A stretch of DNA of 49,923 nucleotides from Ghiorsea sp. (lineage in GTDB: Bacteria; Pseudomonadota; Zetaproteobacteria; Mariprofundales; Mariprofundaceae), in assembly GCA_030949605.1 (NCBI GenBank), contig JAUZSH010000007.1:1-49923 (forward strand). Direction: 5' to 3'. A model generated the notes under the pieces. That model did no database searches, was not told the origin of the DNA, and saw nothing but the letters and a program-made list of their open reading frames with translations. The position numbers and the translations under genes were made by a program. Of this stretch, positions 8,387-18,415 are shown piece by piece; position 1 is the first letter of the stretch; every line of letters begins with the position of its first letter.

Positions 8387-8470
8387 ACCACTTAGCATCA
8401 CTGGGGTCATGCATCACTGGGAGCAGGTCTTGTTTCGCGGATTTTGCCACTCAAGACCTGAACCCTCCCC
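8387..8470. repeat. Decayed RAYT/IS200-like end repeats
   Basis: The sequence GCATCACTGGGGTCA recurs here as at 7131, followed by CAGGTCTTG (8424-8432) facing CAAGACCTG (8452-8460). This looks like a degraded relative of the 7138-7277 mini-element, lying just after metK. Confidence 0.45.
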
Positions 8471-8499
8471 CTTTAAAAAATAGACCTTTCGGAAGTAGC

Positions 8500-9669
8500 T
8501 TACACCCCTAAAGCAGCTTTTAGTGCATCGACTTTATCGGTTTTTTCCCAAGTAAATTCAGGAAGTTCGCGTCCAAAGTGACCATAAGCCGCCGTTTTTG
8601 CATAAATTGGGCGCAACAAATCAAGCGTTTGCACAATACCTTTAGGGCGCAAATCAAACACTTCACGCACAGCTTCAGCAAGTTTTTCTTCATCCACTTT
8701 ACCCGTGCCAAATGTGTTCACCATAACAGACAACGGATGCGCCACACCAATGGCATACGCCACTTGCACTTCGCAGCGGTCTGCAAGTTCTGCAGCGACA
8801 ATGTTTTTCGCCACATAACGCATCATATAACATGCAGAGCGATCCACTTTTGTCGGATCTTTACCTGAAAATGCGCCACCCCCGTGATGACCAAAACCAC
8901 CGTAAGTATCCACAATAATTTTACGACCCGTCACACCACAATCACCCACAGGGCCACCAATGACAAAACGCCCTGTTGGGTTGATGTGATATTCCGTGTC
9001 ATCATGCAACAAGCCTGTTTTATCCAACACAGGGTGGACAATTTCCTTCATCACACCTTCAACCAAATCTTCATGGCTGACATCAGCAGTATGTTGTGTG
9101 GAAATCACAACTGCATCAATGGCAACGGGTTTAGAGTTTTCATAACGCACTGTCACTTGTGATTTGGCATCGGGGCGCAAGTAGTCAAGTGTTCCATTTT
9201 TGCGAACTTCCGCTTGCTTTTCCATCAACTGGTGCGATAAATAAACAGGCATAGGCATCAACACATCGGTTTCATTGGAGGCATAACCAAACATCAAACC
9301 TTGGTCACCTGCACCTTGATCCAAATCAATACCTTCACCTTCATTCACACCTGCGGCAATATCCACAGATTGTTTATCCATGGTCACCAGCACCGCGCAT
9401 GAGGCATAATCAAAACCCATATCTGATGAATTATAACCAATATTTTTAATCGTATTCCGTGCAATTTCTTGATAATCAATAATCGCCGAGGTGGTAATTT
9501 CACCCGATAAAATCACCATGCCCGTGTTGACCATGGTTTCACAGGCAACCCGCGCCGTTGGGTCTTGTTTTAAAATCGCATCCAATACACTATCGGATAT
9601 TTGGTCGGCAATTTTATCAGGGTGACCTTCACCCACAGATTCCGATGTAAATACAAAATTTCTATTCAT
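8500..9669 (-). CDS. metK: S-adenosylmethionine synthetase
   Basis: A 389-aa methionine adenosyltransferase making SAM from ATP and methionine. Key segments are [18 protein letters not shown] (HPDK at 16-19), [12 protein letters not shown] near 120, and [17 protein letters not shown] near 260-280 (phosphate-binding loop). Length matches the family (380-400 aa). GAAAGGAA before the ATG is the ribosome site. It follows the pyrK-type gene by 26 bp on the same strand and probably shares its transcript. No SAM riboswitch is seen upstream. Confidence 0.97.
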   Translation of the reverse strand: MNRNFVFTSESVGEGHPDKIADQISDSVLDAILKQDPTARVACETMVNTGMVILSGEITTSAIIDYQEIARNTIKNIGYNSSDMGFDYASCAVLVTMDKQSVDIAAGVNEGEGIDLDQGAGDQGLMFGYASNETDVLMPMPVYLSHQLMEKQAEVRKNGTLDYLRPDAKSQVTVRYENSKPVAIDAVVISTQHTADVSHEDLVEGVMKEIVHPVLDKTGLLHDDTEYHINPTGRFVIGGPVGDCGVTGRKIIVDTYGGFGHHGGGAFSGKDPTKVDRSACYMMRYVAKNIVAAELADRCEVQVAYAIGVAHPLSVMVNTFGTGKVDEEKLAEAVREVFDLRPKGIVQTLDLLRPIYAKTAAYGHFGRELPEFTWEKTDKVDALKAALGV

Positions 9670-9695
9670 TTCGTTTCCTTTCTAACTAAAAAAAT

Positions 9696-10565
9696 TTAAG
9701 CAAATTCAGGCAGTGTGTTGGCATCAAATACAGGACCATCTACACACACGCGCTTGTACTTTTCTTGCCCATCTTCCACAACTTTCACCACACAGCCTGC
9801 ACAACCACCAATAGCACACGCCATAAACTCTTCCAAACTCAATTGGGTTGGTATCTTCAAATCACGCCCAAGCTTGGCGACCGCATGAAGCATAGGATGA
9901 GGGCCACAGGACAACAGTACACATCGTAAACGCTCTTCAACACTTAAGGCTTGCAAATAATTGCGCGCCAAATCGGGCACATGCCCTTCATAACAACCAT
10001 ACAAACCCGCATTCGATGCCAAACGACAAGCAATACCACGCTCTTCCAATGAAGTTATGGTTAATGTTGTATTACCAAAAACACCAGGCAACATCATTGT
10101 TGATGGTTTGAGGGCAAACGGAAAAGGAACTTCCGAGCCTGCAAACAACACCAAATCAGCTTTGTTCACCAGTTGGTCTGCCACAAAAACCATGGGCGGA
10201 ACACCCACACCACCACCGATTAAAATATAACGCTTGGATATGTCCGATAAATCAAAGGGAACACCAATCGGCCCTAACATGGGTAGTATGTCACCTTTTT
10301 TACGCTCACCAAGTTGGCGTGTGCCTTCGCCAACCTTTTTATAAAGTAAATCAATCGTACCTTGTTCAGGGTTGGTCAACATGATGGAAATCGGGCGACG
10401 CAGTGGCAAAGCATCCGACACACGAATATGTACAAACTGCCCTGGTTTCGCATCCTTGGCTGTTTTCGGTGCTTTCAAACGCAGAATTGCTTGCTCACCA
10501 TCATGGTGAACATGCGCCAGCACCTCAGCTTGTTCTTCAAAAATTATGTTATTATGCTTACTCAT
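9696..10565 (-). CDS. pyrK: Dihydroorotate dehydrogenase electron-transfer subunit-like flavoprotein
   Basis: A 289-aa ferredoxin-reductase-fold protein. It shows the FAD-binding LRRPISIM, the NAD(P)-binding GGGVGVPPM (near 117-125), and a C-terminal [2Fe-2S] loop with Cys in EEFMACAIGGCAGCVVKV and YKRVCVDGPVF, typical of PyrK. In the family it passes electrons from the PyrD flavin to NAD+. No pyrD is in the window, so another redox partner is possible. It is divergent from dnaA across a 100-bp gap and upstream of metK in a likely operon. Confidence 0.85.
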   Translation of the reverse strand: MSKHNNIIFEEQAEVLAHVHHDGEQAILRLKAPKTAKDAKPGQFVHIRVSDALPLRRPISIMLTNPEQGTIDLLYKKVGEGTRQLGERKKGDILPMLGPIGVPFDLSDISKRYILIGGGVGVPPMVFVADQLVNKADLVLFAGSEVPFPFALKPSTMMLPGVFGNTTLTITSLEERGIACRLASNAGLYGCYEGHVPDLARNYLQALSVEERLRCVLLSCGPHPMLHAVAKLGRDLKIPTQLSLEEFMACAIGGCAGCVVKVVEDGQEKYKRVCVDGPVFDANTLPEFA

Positions 10566-10665
10566 AGATGCGGAACTCTGAATATATAAGCCTGTTCCGT
10601 CTACGAATAACTTTTCAGAATCACATCAATAATGAATTATCCTTTTTTTTAGCTATGCTCACGCC

Positions 10666-11982
10666 ATGGATCATCAAAAAATATGGGACCTCATTAAATT
10701 ACAACTCACGACCGAGCTTCCACCCGCAAAAATGGGTGCTTGGATTGAACCTGTCTCCCCAAGTTTAGAGAATAACATTTTGTGGCTTGCTGTGCCTAGC
10801 CAATTCTTCATTGATGGCTTGAAAAATGATTGTGAAGAAAAAATCATTCAAATTCTTCTGTCGATTGGTTTAAAAGATATTAAAATTGATTATCGTATTG
10901 ATAACTCCATTACTTTATTTCCCACAACTCCTGCCAGTAAACCACCCATAAAACATAATATTGATGGTTTTATTGATGAACGCTTTACCTTTGGTAATTT
11001 TGTAGTGGGGCCAAGCAATGAATTTTGTCATGCTGCCAGCATGGCCGTTGCCGAGCAGCCAGGTGCGCAATACAATCCTTTATACATTCATGGGGGGGTC
11101 GGCTTGGGTAAAACACATCTCATCAATGCGATTGCCAACCAGCTTTCATTATCAGGAAACTATAAAATTGCTTATCGGACGGGTGAACACTTTACCAATG
11201 AGTTAATTGATTCGATTCGCACCCAAAAAACAGCCGCTTTTCGCAACAAGTATCGAAAAGTTGATGTGTTAATCATTGATGATATTCAGTTTATTGAAGG
11301 CAAACAAAGCACCCAAGAAGAGTTTTTTCACACCTTTGATGCGTTACACAAGGCAAAAAAACAAATCATCCTCACCTCGGATCGTGATCCATCAGCCATT
11401 AAACATTTGGCAGAGCGTCTACGCTCAAGGTTTAACTGGGGATTAGTTGCCGATATTCAACCGCCAAAATTTGAAACACGCATGGCTATTTTAAAAAGTA
11501 AAATTGCTTTGGCGGGCATTGAAATTGATGAAGACATTTGCTTTTTACTGGCATCAAAAATCACAAGTAATGTTCGAGAGTTGGAAGGTGCGCTCACCCG
11601 TCTTACCGCGTATGCTAAATTGTCGCGAAGACCTATCACCATGGAACTTGCGCAAGATAAATTACGCGACCAGCTACAACTTCAAGCTAAAGTTATTACG
11701 ATTGAAAATATCCAAAAGCACGTGGCCAATTATTATAATATTCGAATCAAGGATATGCGTTCTAAGGTTAGAAAACGAAACATTGCCTATCCCCGTCAGA
11801 TTGCAATGTATTTAAGTAAAGAACTCACAAAAATGTCTATGCCTGAAATTGCCGATGAATTTGAGAAAAAAGATCATACCACCATTCTTTATGCTCATCG
11901 AAAAATTCAAAAAGAATGTTTAGAAAAACCTGATTTTCAGCAAGAAATGCAACGGCTCATCAAGCTTTTAAAGCAGGGCTAA
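10666..11982 (+). CDS. dnaA: Chromosomal replication initiator protein
   Basis: DnaA, 438 aa. It binds DnaA boxes and opens oriC as an ATP-bound oligomer. Domain I is about residues 1-80, followed by a short linker. The AAA+ domain has Walker A GGVGLGKT (143-150) and Walker B VLIIDDIQF (near 202-209). The C-terminal helix-turn-helix contains the DnaA signature around DHTTILYAHRKI. Length is normal. It is unusual in not being followed by dnaN; its neighbours are pyrK/metK and sppA. No cluster of TTATCCACA boxes was seen in the adjacent gaps, so there is no evidence that oriC is here. Confidence 0.97.
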   Translation: MDHQKIWDLIKLQLTTELPPAKMGAWIEPVSPSLENNILWLAVPSQFFIDGLKNDCEEKIIQILLSIGLKDIKIDYRIDNSITLFPTTPASKPPIKHNIDGFIDERFTFGNFVVGPSNEFCHAASMAVAEQPGAQYNPLYIHGGVGLGKTHLINAIANQLSLSGNYKIAYRTGEHFTNELIDSIRTQKTAAFRNKYRKVDVLIIDDIQFIEGKQSTQEEFFHTFDALHKAKKQIILTSDRDPSAIKHLAERLRSRFNWGLVADIQPPKFETRMAILKSKIALAGIEIDEDICFLLASKITSNVRELEGALTRLTAYAKLSRRPITMELAQDKLRDQLQLQAKVITIENIQKHVANYYNIRIKDMRSKVRKRNIAYPRQIAMYLSKELTKMSMPEIADEFEKKDHTTILYAHRKIQKECLEKPDFQQEMQRLIKLLKQG

Positions 11983-11999
11983 AACACGCAATCAAACTT

Positions 12000-12042
12000 C
12001 ATACCTTGTCGCCACTTTTTTCCAACCTAGCAACAAGGTATG
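12000..12042. terminator. Hairpin between convergent dnaA and sppA
   Basis: A 10-bp perfect stem CATACCTTGT / ACAAGGTATG with a 23-base loop containing T6 lies between the two stops. The sequence after it is only moderately T-rich. It may act as a bidirectional terminator, but it is not a textbook one. Confidence 0.5.
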
Positions 12043-12060
12043 GCTTCATTCTTTTCATCG

Positions 12061-13863
12061 CTATTGCACCAGCTCAACCCCGCTCAATGCATACACACCT
12101 CTTGGGTCATTCCATAGCATCACTTGAGACAAACGGTGTTTGATGGTGAACAATAAGCTATCCAAAGCGTTGGTTTGCGTGGGCGCAACAACAGTAGCGG
12201 CTTCACTCAACAAGTTATCCAGCAACAATTCAAACGGGCTGGTTTCAGGTAAAATCTCAATCGGTTCATGGTTCTTTTCAATTTTTGCCAACCTTGCTGC
12301 GGCGATAATCGCATCATCAATGTCACCCAAAGCATCCACCAAGCCCAGCTCCAAAGCATCCTGCCCACTCCATACCCGCCCTTGCGCCAGCTGCTCCACT
12401 TCAGCAAGCGACATGCCCCGTCCATTCGCAACATGTTGAATAAACTGTTGGTATATATGCTGCACACTCCTTTGGATGGAGTCTGCCAATTCAGGGCTCA
12501 AAGCTTTATCCAAACGTATGCCACCAGCAAGGTTACTCGTGCCTACACCATCGGTTTGAATACCTAATTTTTGTAAACTTTTATGAATATTCGGCACGAT
12601 GCCAAACACACCAATGGAGCCTGTAATGGTGGCAGGTGAAGCCCAAATTTCATCCGCTGCCGAGGCAATCCAATAACCGCCTGAAGCTGCCATGCTACCC
12701 ATCGACACCACCACAGGTTTACCATGTTGGCGCAACACTTCCACCGCATGACGAATACTTTCTGATGCCAATGCACTGCCACCTGGCGTATTCAGGCGCA
12801 ATACTACCGCTTTCACCCGCTCATCTTCCAAAGCTATTTGTAATTGTTCAACCATCGTATCGCTACCAATGCTGCCTGCAGGTTGCTCGCCATTTAAAAT
12901 CTGACCACTACCCATCACCACTCCAATCCAGTTGTCCTCAGCTTGGGGTTGGGCAGGGAATAAACCACTTCCCGTTGCCAACAAGTATGCTTGATAACCC
13001 ACAAGTTCGGCATCACCTGTTTTTACTATCAATTTGGCATCCGCCTGTTCTGCATACAACAAGCCATCCACCCAATGTTCGGCTAAAAATAATTGCCCAA
13101 TATCACCACCAAACTTCTCAACGACTTCACCCGAATGATCCAGTACATATTGTAATCGCTCAGGTTCAATACCACGCATATCAAACAAATCATCGGTATA
13201 CACTCCCCAAAGTGTGTTTAACCAAGCTTGATTGGCTTGCCGCTCTTCTGCATTCATGGCGGTGTGAATCAAAGGTGCTGCCGCAGACTTGTATTTACCT
13301 GCACGAAACACATGCACTTCAATCTCCAGTTTATCCAATGCTTCTTTAACATAATTTCGATAAAGACCGTAGCCATTGAGTTCAATCATACCCATAGGGT
13401 GCAAATACACTTCATCGGCAGTGGCTGCTAAATAATATTGTGCTTGTGACCAATTATCGGCATAGGCCATCACTGGCTTTCCACTTTCTTTAAATGCTTC
13501 GATAGCTTTTTTCAACGCTTGCAAATGTGGCAAGGCTGCTGTGGTTAAATGTTGCAAATCAAGGCGAACACCAACAACGGCATCATCCTTGGCTGCTCGC
13601 TTCAATGCGGTGACCACTGCATGAACTTTCACTTGCTGTGCTGCAGGTGAAGTCAATGAAGACAAGCCTATTTCGGGACGTTTCACTTGCTCCACCAACG
13701 CACCATTTAAATTCAGTTGTAATACTATTTTATCAGGGAGAGAAGGTTGTACGTTCATTAAAGTGAACACAAAAAAGCCAACAAACAAGAGGAAAAATAA
13801 GTTCAACAACACGGTGCGTGTGCCTTCAATACCTCGCATTAATTTAGAAAAAAAGATTCTCAT
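12061..13863 (-). CDS. sppA: Signal peptide peptidase SppA, 67-kDa type
   Basis: A 600-aa membrane-anchored serine protease that degrades cleaved signal peptides. One N-terminal transmembrane segment (about 18-38) precedes two tandem S49 domains. The N-terminal domain supplies the catalytic Lys (FRAGKYKSAAAPLIH region, near 185-200). The C-terminal domain supplies the nucleophile Ser in GSMAASGGYWIASAADEI (near 395-410). This Lys/Ser split is characteristic of the long E. coli-type SppA. AAGGA lies about 10 bases before the ATG. It is convergent with dnaA and has no operon partner. Confidence 0.94.
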   Translation of the reverse strand: MRIFFSKLMRGIEGTRTVLLNLFFLLFVGFFVFTLMNVQPSLPDKIVLQLNLNGALVEQVKRPEIGLSSLTSPAAQQVKVHAVVTALKRAAKDDAVVGVRLDLQHLTTAALPHLQALKKAIEAFKESGKPVMAYADNWSQAQYYLAATADEVYLHPMGMIELNGYGLYRNYVKEALDKLEIEVHVFRAGKYKSAAAPLIHTAMNAEERQANQAWLNTLWGVYTDDLFDMRGIEPERLQYVLDHSGEVVEKFGGDIGQLFLAEHWVDGLLYAEQADAKLIVKTGDAELVGYQAYLLATGSGLFPAQPQAEDNWIGVVMGSGQILNGEQPAGSIGSDTMVEQLQIALEDERVKAVVLRLNTPGGSALASESIRHAVEVLRQHGKPVVVSMGSMAASGGYWIASAADEIWASPATITGSIGVFGIVPNIHKSLQKLGIQTDGVGTSNLAGGIRLDKALSPELADSIQRSVQHIYQQFIQHVANGRGMSLAEVEQLAQGRVWSGQDALELGLVDALGDIDDAIIAAARLAKIEKNHEPIEILPETSPFELLLDNLLSEAATVVAPTQTNALDSLLFTIKHRLSQVMLWNDPRGVYALSGVELVQ

Positions 13864-13973
13864 ACTGTTTCAATCCTTAGAAGATATTTTTTTAATGGCT
13901 TTTAAACAACCATCCTAGCCACATATTAATAGATAGGAATATTCACGTCTTGCAAGCCATCATCACCTTATAC

Positions 13974-14141
13974 CTAGCCCGCATTATTCACAAATACAGC
14001 CGCGCCCTTGCTTGTCCCTTTATTCGCAACAAATCTCTCATCAATCGTTAGTAAGCGCGGCTACGAGCGATTTCTTTAAAATTCGTTGCAAACAAAGGTT
14101 CTACGCAATCATCACGACGATTTATGAGTAATGCGGGCTAG
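13974..14141. mobile_element. MITE-like repeat, CTAGCCCGCATTA ends
   Basis: A 168-bp segment bounded by CTAGCCCGCATTA (13974) and its complement TAATGCGGGCTAG (ending 14141), with imperfect extension of the repeats inward. The interior is G+C-richer and also contains a GCCGCG..CGCGGC pair. The ends resemble IS1380-type termini (recollection, uncertain). It has no open frame and directly abuts the next MITE. Confidence 0.7.
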
Positions 14142-14297
14142 ATCCTGCAAGTGTTTACACATACATAGCGCAACCTCTTAATTCACCTGGTATATTTAAA
14201 AAATACTCATCACCAATAAGGTGACCACATGCTTTTTAAATACGCCATATAAACCAATATCTTACGCTCTGCACGTACAAACACTTGCAGGATCTAG
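14138..14297. mobile_element. MITE family 2, copy 1
   Basis: A 160-bp segment with ends CTAGATCCTGCAAGTGTTT and its exact complement (14279-14297). CTAG at both borders could be a 4-bp target duplication shared with the neighbouring repeat. A second, truncated copy starts at 49778. Non-coding. With the preceding element it accounts for the gene-free stretch between sppA and panB. Confidence 0.85.
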
Positions 14298-14407
14298 GTT
14301 ATACTTATGACGCTAGCCTACCCGATAACAGTTTACACCTATTTTTTTGATGACCGTTCCATATCACTAATATAACGCAAAACACTTCCGCATGGAACGC
14401 CTAGCAT

Positions 14408-14436
14408 TTGGTAAACGCAAAAGCCCATGTTACACT
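14408..14436 (+). promoter_or_regulatory. Predicted sigma-70 promoter of panBCD
   Basis: TTGGTA (14408-14413), a 17-bp spacer, then TACACT (14431-14436), about 80 bp before the panB ATG. It is the only well-spaced pair seen between the MITE and panB. Confidence 0.5.
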
Positions 14437-14515
14437 TTGCCACAAAAAAACACTCTGAGAAGACGGTACTCTAGCGTTTGCCTGCAAACACGAGACCGAA
14501 GCGGAACGGGGAAAC

Positions 14516-15289
14516 ATGAAGAAAAGAATGACAGCAGCGACCTTACGCGCTGCCAAAACAAAACAAAAAACTATGGTTTGGCTCACTGCCTACGATGCAG
14601 GCTCGGCTCGCATTGCCGAAGAATCTGGCGTTGATGTCATCTTGGTGGGTGATTCTGTGGGTATGGTCAACTTGGGCTACGACTCTACCATTCCAGTGAC
14701 TGTTGAAGACATGGTTTTACACACCTCCTCAGTAGTGCGTGGTCGCAACAAAGCTTGGGTGGTATGTGATTTACCATTTGGCTCTTATCAAACATCCAAA
14801 GAACAAGCTTTTGCCACCAGCTCGCTCATTTTGCAACAAACAGGTTGCGATGCCATTAAACTTGAAGGCGGCACACACATGGCAGAAACCGTGCGTTTTT
14901 TAAGTGAGCGTGGTGTGGCTGTGGTTGGGCATATCGGTATGACCCCGCAATCGGTCAAAAACTTTGGCAGCTTTAGAACACGCGGCTCTAACACCGCTGA
15001 AGCTGAATCCATCTATAATGATGCGCTTGCCATTGCACAAGCTGGTGCGGTTGCTTTGGTACTTGAATGTATCCCTGCCGACTTGGCCAAAAGAATCACA
15101 GATAATATTGGCACACCCACCGTGGGTATTGGCGCAGGTAAGGCTTGTGATGCTCAGGTCTTGGTGTGGCATGATGTGCTTGGTTTGTCGGAAAACACAC
15201 CGCCTTTTGCCAAGCCTTATGCTAACCTTAGAGAGCAAGCGGTTACTGCAATCTCAGCGTGGGCAGATGATGTGCGAGACAAAACATGA
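14516..15289 (+). CDS. panB: 3-methyl-2-oxobutanoate hydroxymethyltransferase
   Basis: A 257-aa enzyme that transfers a hydroxymethyl group from methylene-tetrahydrofolate to alpha-ketoisovalerate, giving ketopantoate. It is a TIM-barrel metalloenzyme with LTAYDAGSARIAEESGVDVILVGDS (metal-binding Asp in VGDS), IKLEGG near 117 and the LECIP segment with the catalytic Glu. GGGGA 7 bases upstream supports ATG 14516. Its stop overlaps the panC start by 4 bases (ATGA). It is first in a panB-panC-panD operon. Confidence 0.96.
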   Translation: MKKRMTAATLRAAKTKQKTMVWLTAYDAGSARIAEESGVDVILVGDSVGMVNLGYDSTIPVTVEDMVLHTSSVVRGRNKAWVVCDLPFGSYQTSKEQAFATSSLILQQTGCDAIKLEGGTHMAETVRFLSERGVAVVGHIGMTPQSVKNFGSFRTRGSNTAEAESIYNDALAIAQAGAVALVLECIPADLAKRITDNIGTPTVGIGAGKACDAQVLVWHDVLGLSENTPPFAKPYANLREQAVTAISAWADDVRDKT

Positions 15290-16146
15290 AAGTTTGTACC
15301 ACAATCGCTGAAATCCAACATGAACTCGCCAACTTTGACAAAGAGCGTATTGCCCTTGTACCAACCATGGGCTGCTTGCATGAAGGGCATATGTCCCTGA
15401 TTGAAAAAGGCAAACGGTTGGCTGATATTGTGGTAGTCAGCATTTATATCAACCCGCTTCAATTTGGTGTAAATGAAGACTTGGACACCTACCCTCGCCC
15501 CTTTGCGGATGATGTGAAAGCTTGCCAAGATGCGGGTGTAAACTTTATTTTTCACCCAAAAAACCTTTACCCTGAGCATGGTATTCAAGTGGGATTGCAG
15601 GTGCATGATTTAAGCCAAAGGTTATGCGGTGCAAACCGTAAAGGTCATTTTGATGGTGTGGTTACGGTGGTGAACATTTTATTCAACATCATTCGCCCAC
15701 ACCTTGCCATTTTTGGTGAAAAAGACTTCCAACAACTAAGCATTATTCAGCGCATGGCAAGTGATTTACATATGCAAGTTGAAGTAGTGGGCGCGAATAT
15801 CATTCGTGAAAATGATGGGTTAGCCAAAAGCAGCCGCAACCGTTACTTGAGTAATGATGAGCGTCAACAAGCCAAAGAAATCCATGTCGCCCTTCGGTTG
15901 ATACAAAACAACGCTAATCAAGATTCAAATATCAACAACCTTTTGGCTCTTGGGCAAGCGTATTTAAAGCAGCACAATATTGCCGCTGAATACTTAACCA
16001 TTTGCGATGAAATAAGCTTAGAACCCATCACCAATATGCAAGCCAATACGCTTGCTCGAATCTTTATTGCAGCCAAAATTGGCACAACCCGTTTGATTGA
16101 TAATCTACCACTCACCAACAATAATGAGGAACAACCATGCGTATAA
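15286..16146 (+). CDS. panC: Pantothenate synthetase
   Basis: A 286-aa ATP-dependent ligase joining pantoate and beta-alanine through a pantoyl-adenylate. [13 protein letters not shown] contains the HIGH-like His32/His35. FGEKDFQQL and the KSSRNRYLS segment (the KMSKS-equivalent region of PanC) follow. Length is normal for the family. It overlaps panB by 4 bases and panD by 10 bases, indicating tight coupling. Confidence 0.96.
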   Translation: MKVCTTIAEIQHELANFDKERIALVPTMGCLHEGHMSLIEKGKRLADIVVVSIYINPLQFGVNEDLDTYPRPFADDVKACQDAGVNFIFHPKNLYPEHGIQVGLQVHDLSQRLCGANRKGHFDGVVTVVNILFNIIRPHLAIFGEKDFQQLSIIQRMASDLHMQVEVVGANIIRENDGLAKSSRNRYLSNDERQQAKEIHVALRLIQNNANQDSNINNLLALGQAYLKQHNIAAEYLTICDEISLEPITNMQANTLARIFIAAKIGTTRLIDNLPLTNNNEEQPCV

Positions 16147-16514
16147 CCATGTTAAAATCCAAACTTCACCGCGCCACAGTCAGCCATGCCGAACTCGACT
16201 ATGAAGGTTCATGTGCCATTGATACCAATTTGATGAAGGCAGCGAATATCTTACCTTTCGAGCAACTGCATATTTATAATGTAAGCAATGGCGAACGCTT
16301 TAACACCTATGCCATTGTTGCACCTGCTGGCTCAAACACCGTTGGCATCAATGGAGCGGCTGCACACAAGGCCAATGTGGGTGACACGCTGATTATCTGC
16401 ACCTATGCAGAATTTGAAGCCAATGAGCTTTCATCTTTTGCACCTGATTTGGTGTATTTGACCCAAAACAATCAAATCAGCCACCAAACCCAAGGTGAGT
16501 TGGCACAAAATTAA
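16137..16514 (+). CDS. panD: Aspartate 1-decarboxylase precursor
   Basis: A 125-aa pyruvoyl enzyme making beta-alanine from aspartate. The self-cleavage site is Gly24-Ser25 in YEGSCAID, the same numbering as the E. coli enzyme, which supports start ATG 16137. A GAGGA site inside panC precedes it. It completes the operon and supplies the second panC substrate. An IS1634 element begins 10 bp after the stop, probably separating the operon from its native terminator. Confidence 0.95.
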   Translation: MRITMLKSKLHRATVSHAELDYEGSCAIDTNLMKAANILPFEQLHIYNVSNGERFNTYAIVAPAGSNTVGINGAAAHKANVGDTLIICTYAEFEANELSSFAPDLVYLTQNNQISHQTQGELAQN

Positions 16515-16524
16515 AGCATCTGTA

Positions 16525-18250
16525 CTTACATTGAGCGGGTATTCTTAAGAGGAATTTGATATATATTTTCCACTGTTTTTCCAAATAAAAGTAATATTTT
16601 TTGATGCAATGGCGTAAGTCCTTCAATTACCTGCTCTGTTTGATGTTGCGTGGTAATTTTAAGGCAATGAATGCCATGTAATAGCTGAAAAACCCAACGT
16701 AAAGTTGGCTTAGCAGTCGCTTGATTAATTTGATTGGGTAATGTTTTTTTTTGCTCAGCAAGGCTGGCTCGCATTCGCCTTTCTGCAATACCATAAACAA
16801 GTAATGAAAGCAGCATGACCATTAATAATGCCATGATTCGCCTTGGTTTTTTTTACAAATAATGTAGATGTGAAAAACAATGGGTCTTTGAGAAAACGAA
16901 AGCCTCGTTCAACTTGGTTTTGCTCTTTATAAGCCAACACCACAGCTTGATCACTAAGCTCTTTTGGGTCGGTATTGCTACCAATAATATAATGAGCTTC
17001 TTTCATTTTTGTGCGTTCAATTTTATTCACATCCTGTTCATTTTCAGCGATAGCCTGATACTTTATACCTGTTGGTGCCTGATATTTTTTTGGGCGACCT
17101 TTGCCTTCATAGCTTAAATACTCAATGATTTCAATATCTTTAAGCTTATGGAACTTCCATTTCTTGGCAATTTCTTTTACTGCTTCTGTGGCATCCACGG
17201 CACAATTGAATCGTTTGGCTTGCAGGTGAAAAAGCTGCTTCTCAATGGTGATCAATGCCTTGGCTACTTTTTTATCAACTTGCTTTATTGCCCGCTGTTT
17301 TGATGTTTCAGAAGAAAGTACATGCCACCGCTGTTTGATATCATAATGCTCGATTTCAACAGTTTTCATCATTCGACCATCATCCAATTTTTGCCAATCG
17401 TTGGGTGCAGCAAGAGTTTGCTCAATGATTTCATTGACGCGTTTAATATTATTAGGAATGCGTGTTATAAATAGAAGCTCCTTTAAATTGGGAGCATTTT
17501 TCTCGGTGTAAAGTTTGCAATCAGCAATCAGATAACGTGGTGTTTCTGAAGCTTTAAAGCTTTCAATCAATTGTCCGCTACGCTCTTTAAAAACAGTATT
17601 ATCCGAGGCGTTTCCATCTAATGCCTTGCCGATCAACGGGATGCCGCCATCCTGACTGACCATCATCTCCAACATGACTTGTTTCAAATCAGGGCGATGA
17701 TCCTTGGAGTACCCTAATTTAATCGCAACGGTTTCATCATCCGTTTTTTCCAAATAATCACCAGACAGCGTAAAACTGGTGCTATCAAGGCTATTAAAAC
17801 GCGTATCAACCTTCTCCTGACGGCAAACATTCAAAGAAATTTCACTAAACAACAGTTCAGTCCCATAACCATGACAGCGATCCAGTACGCGCCCTAATTT
17901 AAAACGATTAAAATCCTCCGCTTTTACGCCCTCACGAAAAAGCAATGATAACGGTACTTTCTTGAAAAATAATGGCGTTAAACTCAATGGTTTATTAGAA
18001 AAACCCAACCCATTCATAATCATGCCGGCCACAGTTTCCCCCTGCTGATAAGGTCTCACCTTGAAAAGAACCAAGTCGCTTATCAATAAGCTCAACAATA
18101 TTCAAATCTTTGATGACACCAGCAATGATACCTAAGTGATCTAAACGTTCTATTGAGTAGCTGTTTGTATTAATAGCTCTATACCTACCTTGTGAAATTA
18201 GAGGCGAAGCATAAATGATTTTTTGAATAAAGTTACCCACTCAATGTAAG
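16525..18250 (-). mobile_element. ISb copy 1, IS1634-family element with target duplication
   Basis: 1726 bp. The ends are CTTACATTGAGCGGGTA and TACCCACTCAATGTAAG (one mismatch). It is flanked by a perfect 6-bp duplication TCTGTA (16519-16524 and 18251-18256), showing simple transposition into the panD-plsY gap. The transposase gene has two frameshifts relative to the intact copy at 42296-44019. Confidence 0.93.
16526..18240 (-). pseudogene. IS1634-family transposase, two frameshifts
   Basis: Compared with the intact 570-aa copy at 42297-44009, this copy has an extra base near 18040 (TTTCCCCCTG against TTTCGCCTG). It has another at a T run near 16848 (T8 against T7). The product is split into about 81, 440 and 90-aa pieces. 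The N terminus carries the DUF4277 domain typical of IS1634. The middle is the DDE domain (LDSTSFTLSGDY; EQNQVERGFRFLKDP). The stop codon lies within the terminal inverted repeat. Confidence 0.88.
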
Positions 18251-18280
18251 TCTGTATCACTGTTCTCCACTTAAAATATC

Positions 18281-18354
18281 CCGTCACTCCCGCGAAGGCG
18301 AGAGTCCACATCAAGTCTTGCACCGCTGGATTCCCGCCTTCGCGGGAATGATGG
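18281..18354. repeat. Long hairpin of the CGTCATTCCCGCGAA type
   Basis: CCGTCACTCCCGCGAAGG is mirrored by CCTTCGCGGGAATGATGG, with further pairing inward (GAGAGTCCA / TGGATTCCC), giving a long imperfect hairpin. Such palindromic units occur widely as dispersed repeats in proteobacterial genomes. It lies about 60 bp upstream of plsY. Confidence 0.7.
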
Positions 18355-18415
18355 TTTAGTGGGGTTGCCTGTATTTTTCGCCTTTCGCATCTTTTTTGTA
18401 TAAGCTGCGTCCATC

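Noticed and set aside
9660-9700. SAM-responsive riboswitch before metK
   Set aside because: The gap to pyrK is only 26 bp and no conserved stem pattern is seen.
12636-13349. 237-aa plus-strand frame opposite sppA
   Set aside because: His/Pro/Gln-rich antisense shadow of a well-supported S49 peptidase gene.
14392-14634. 80-aa frame overlapping the panB start
   Set aside because: It overlaps the predicted promoter and the panB N terminus in another frame and has no family features.
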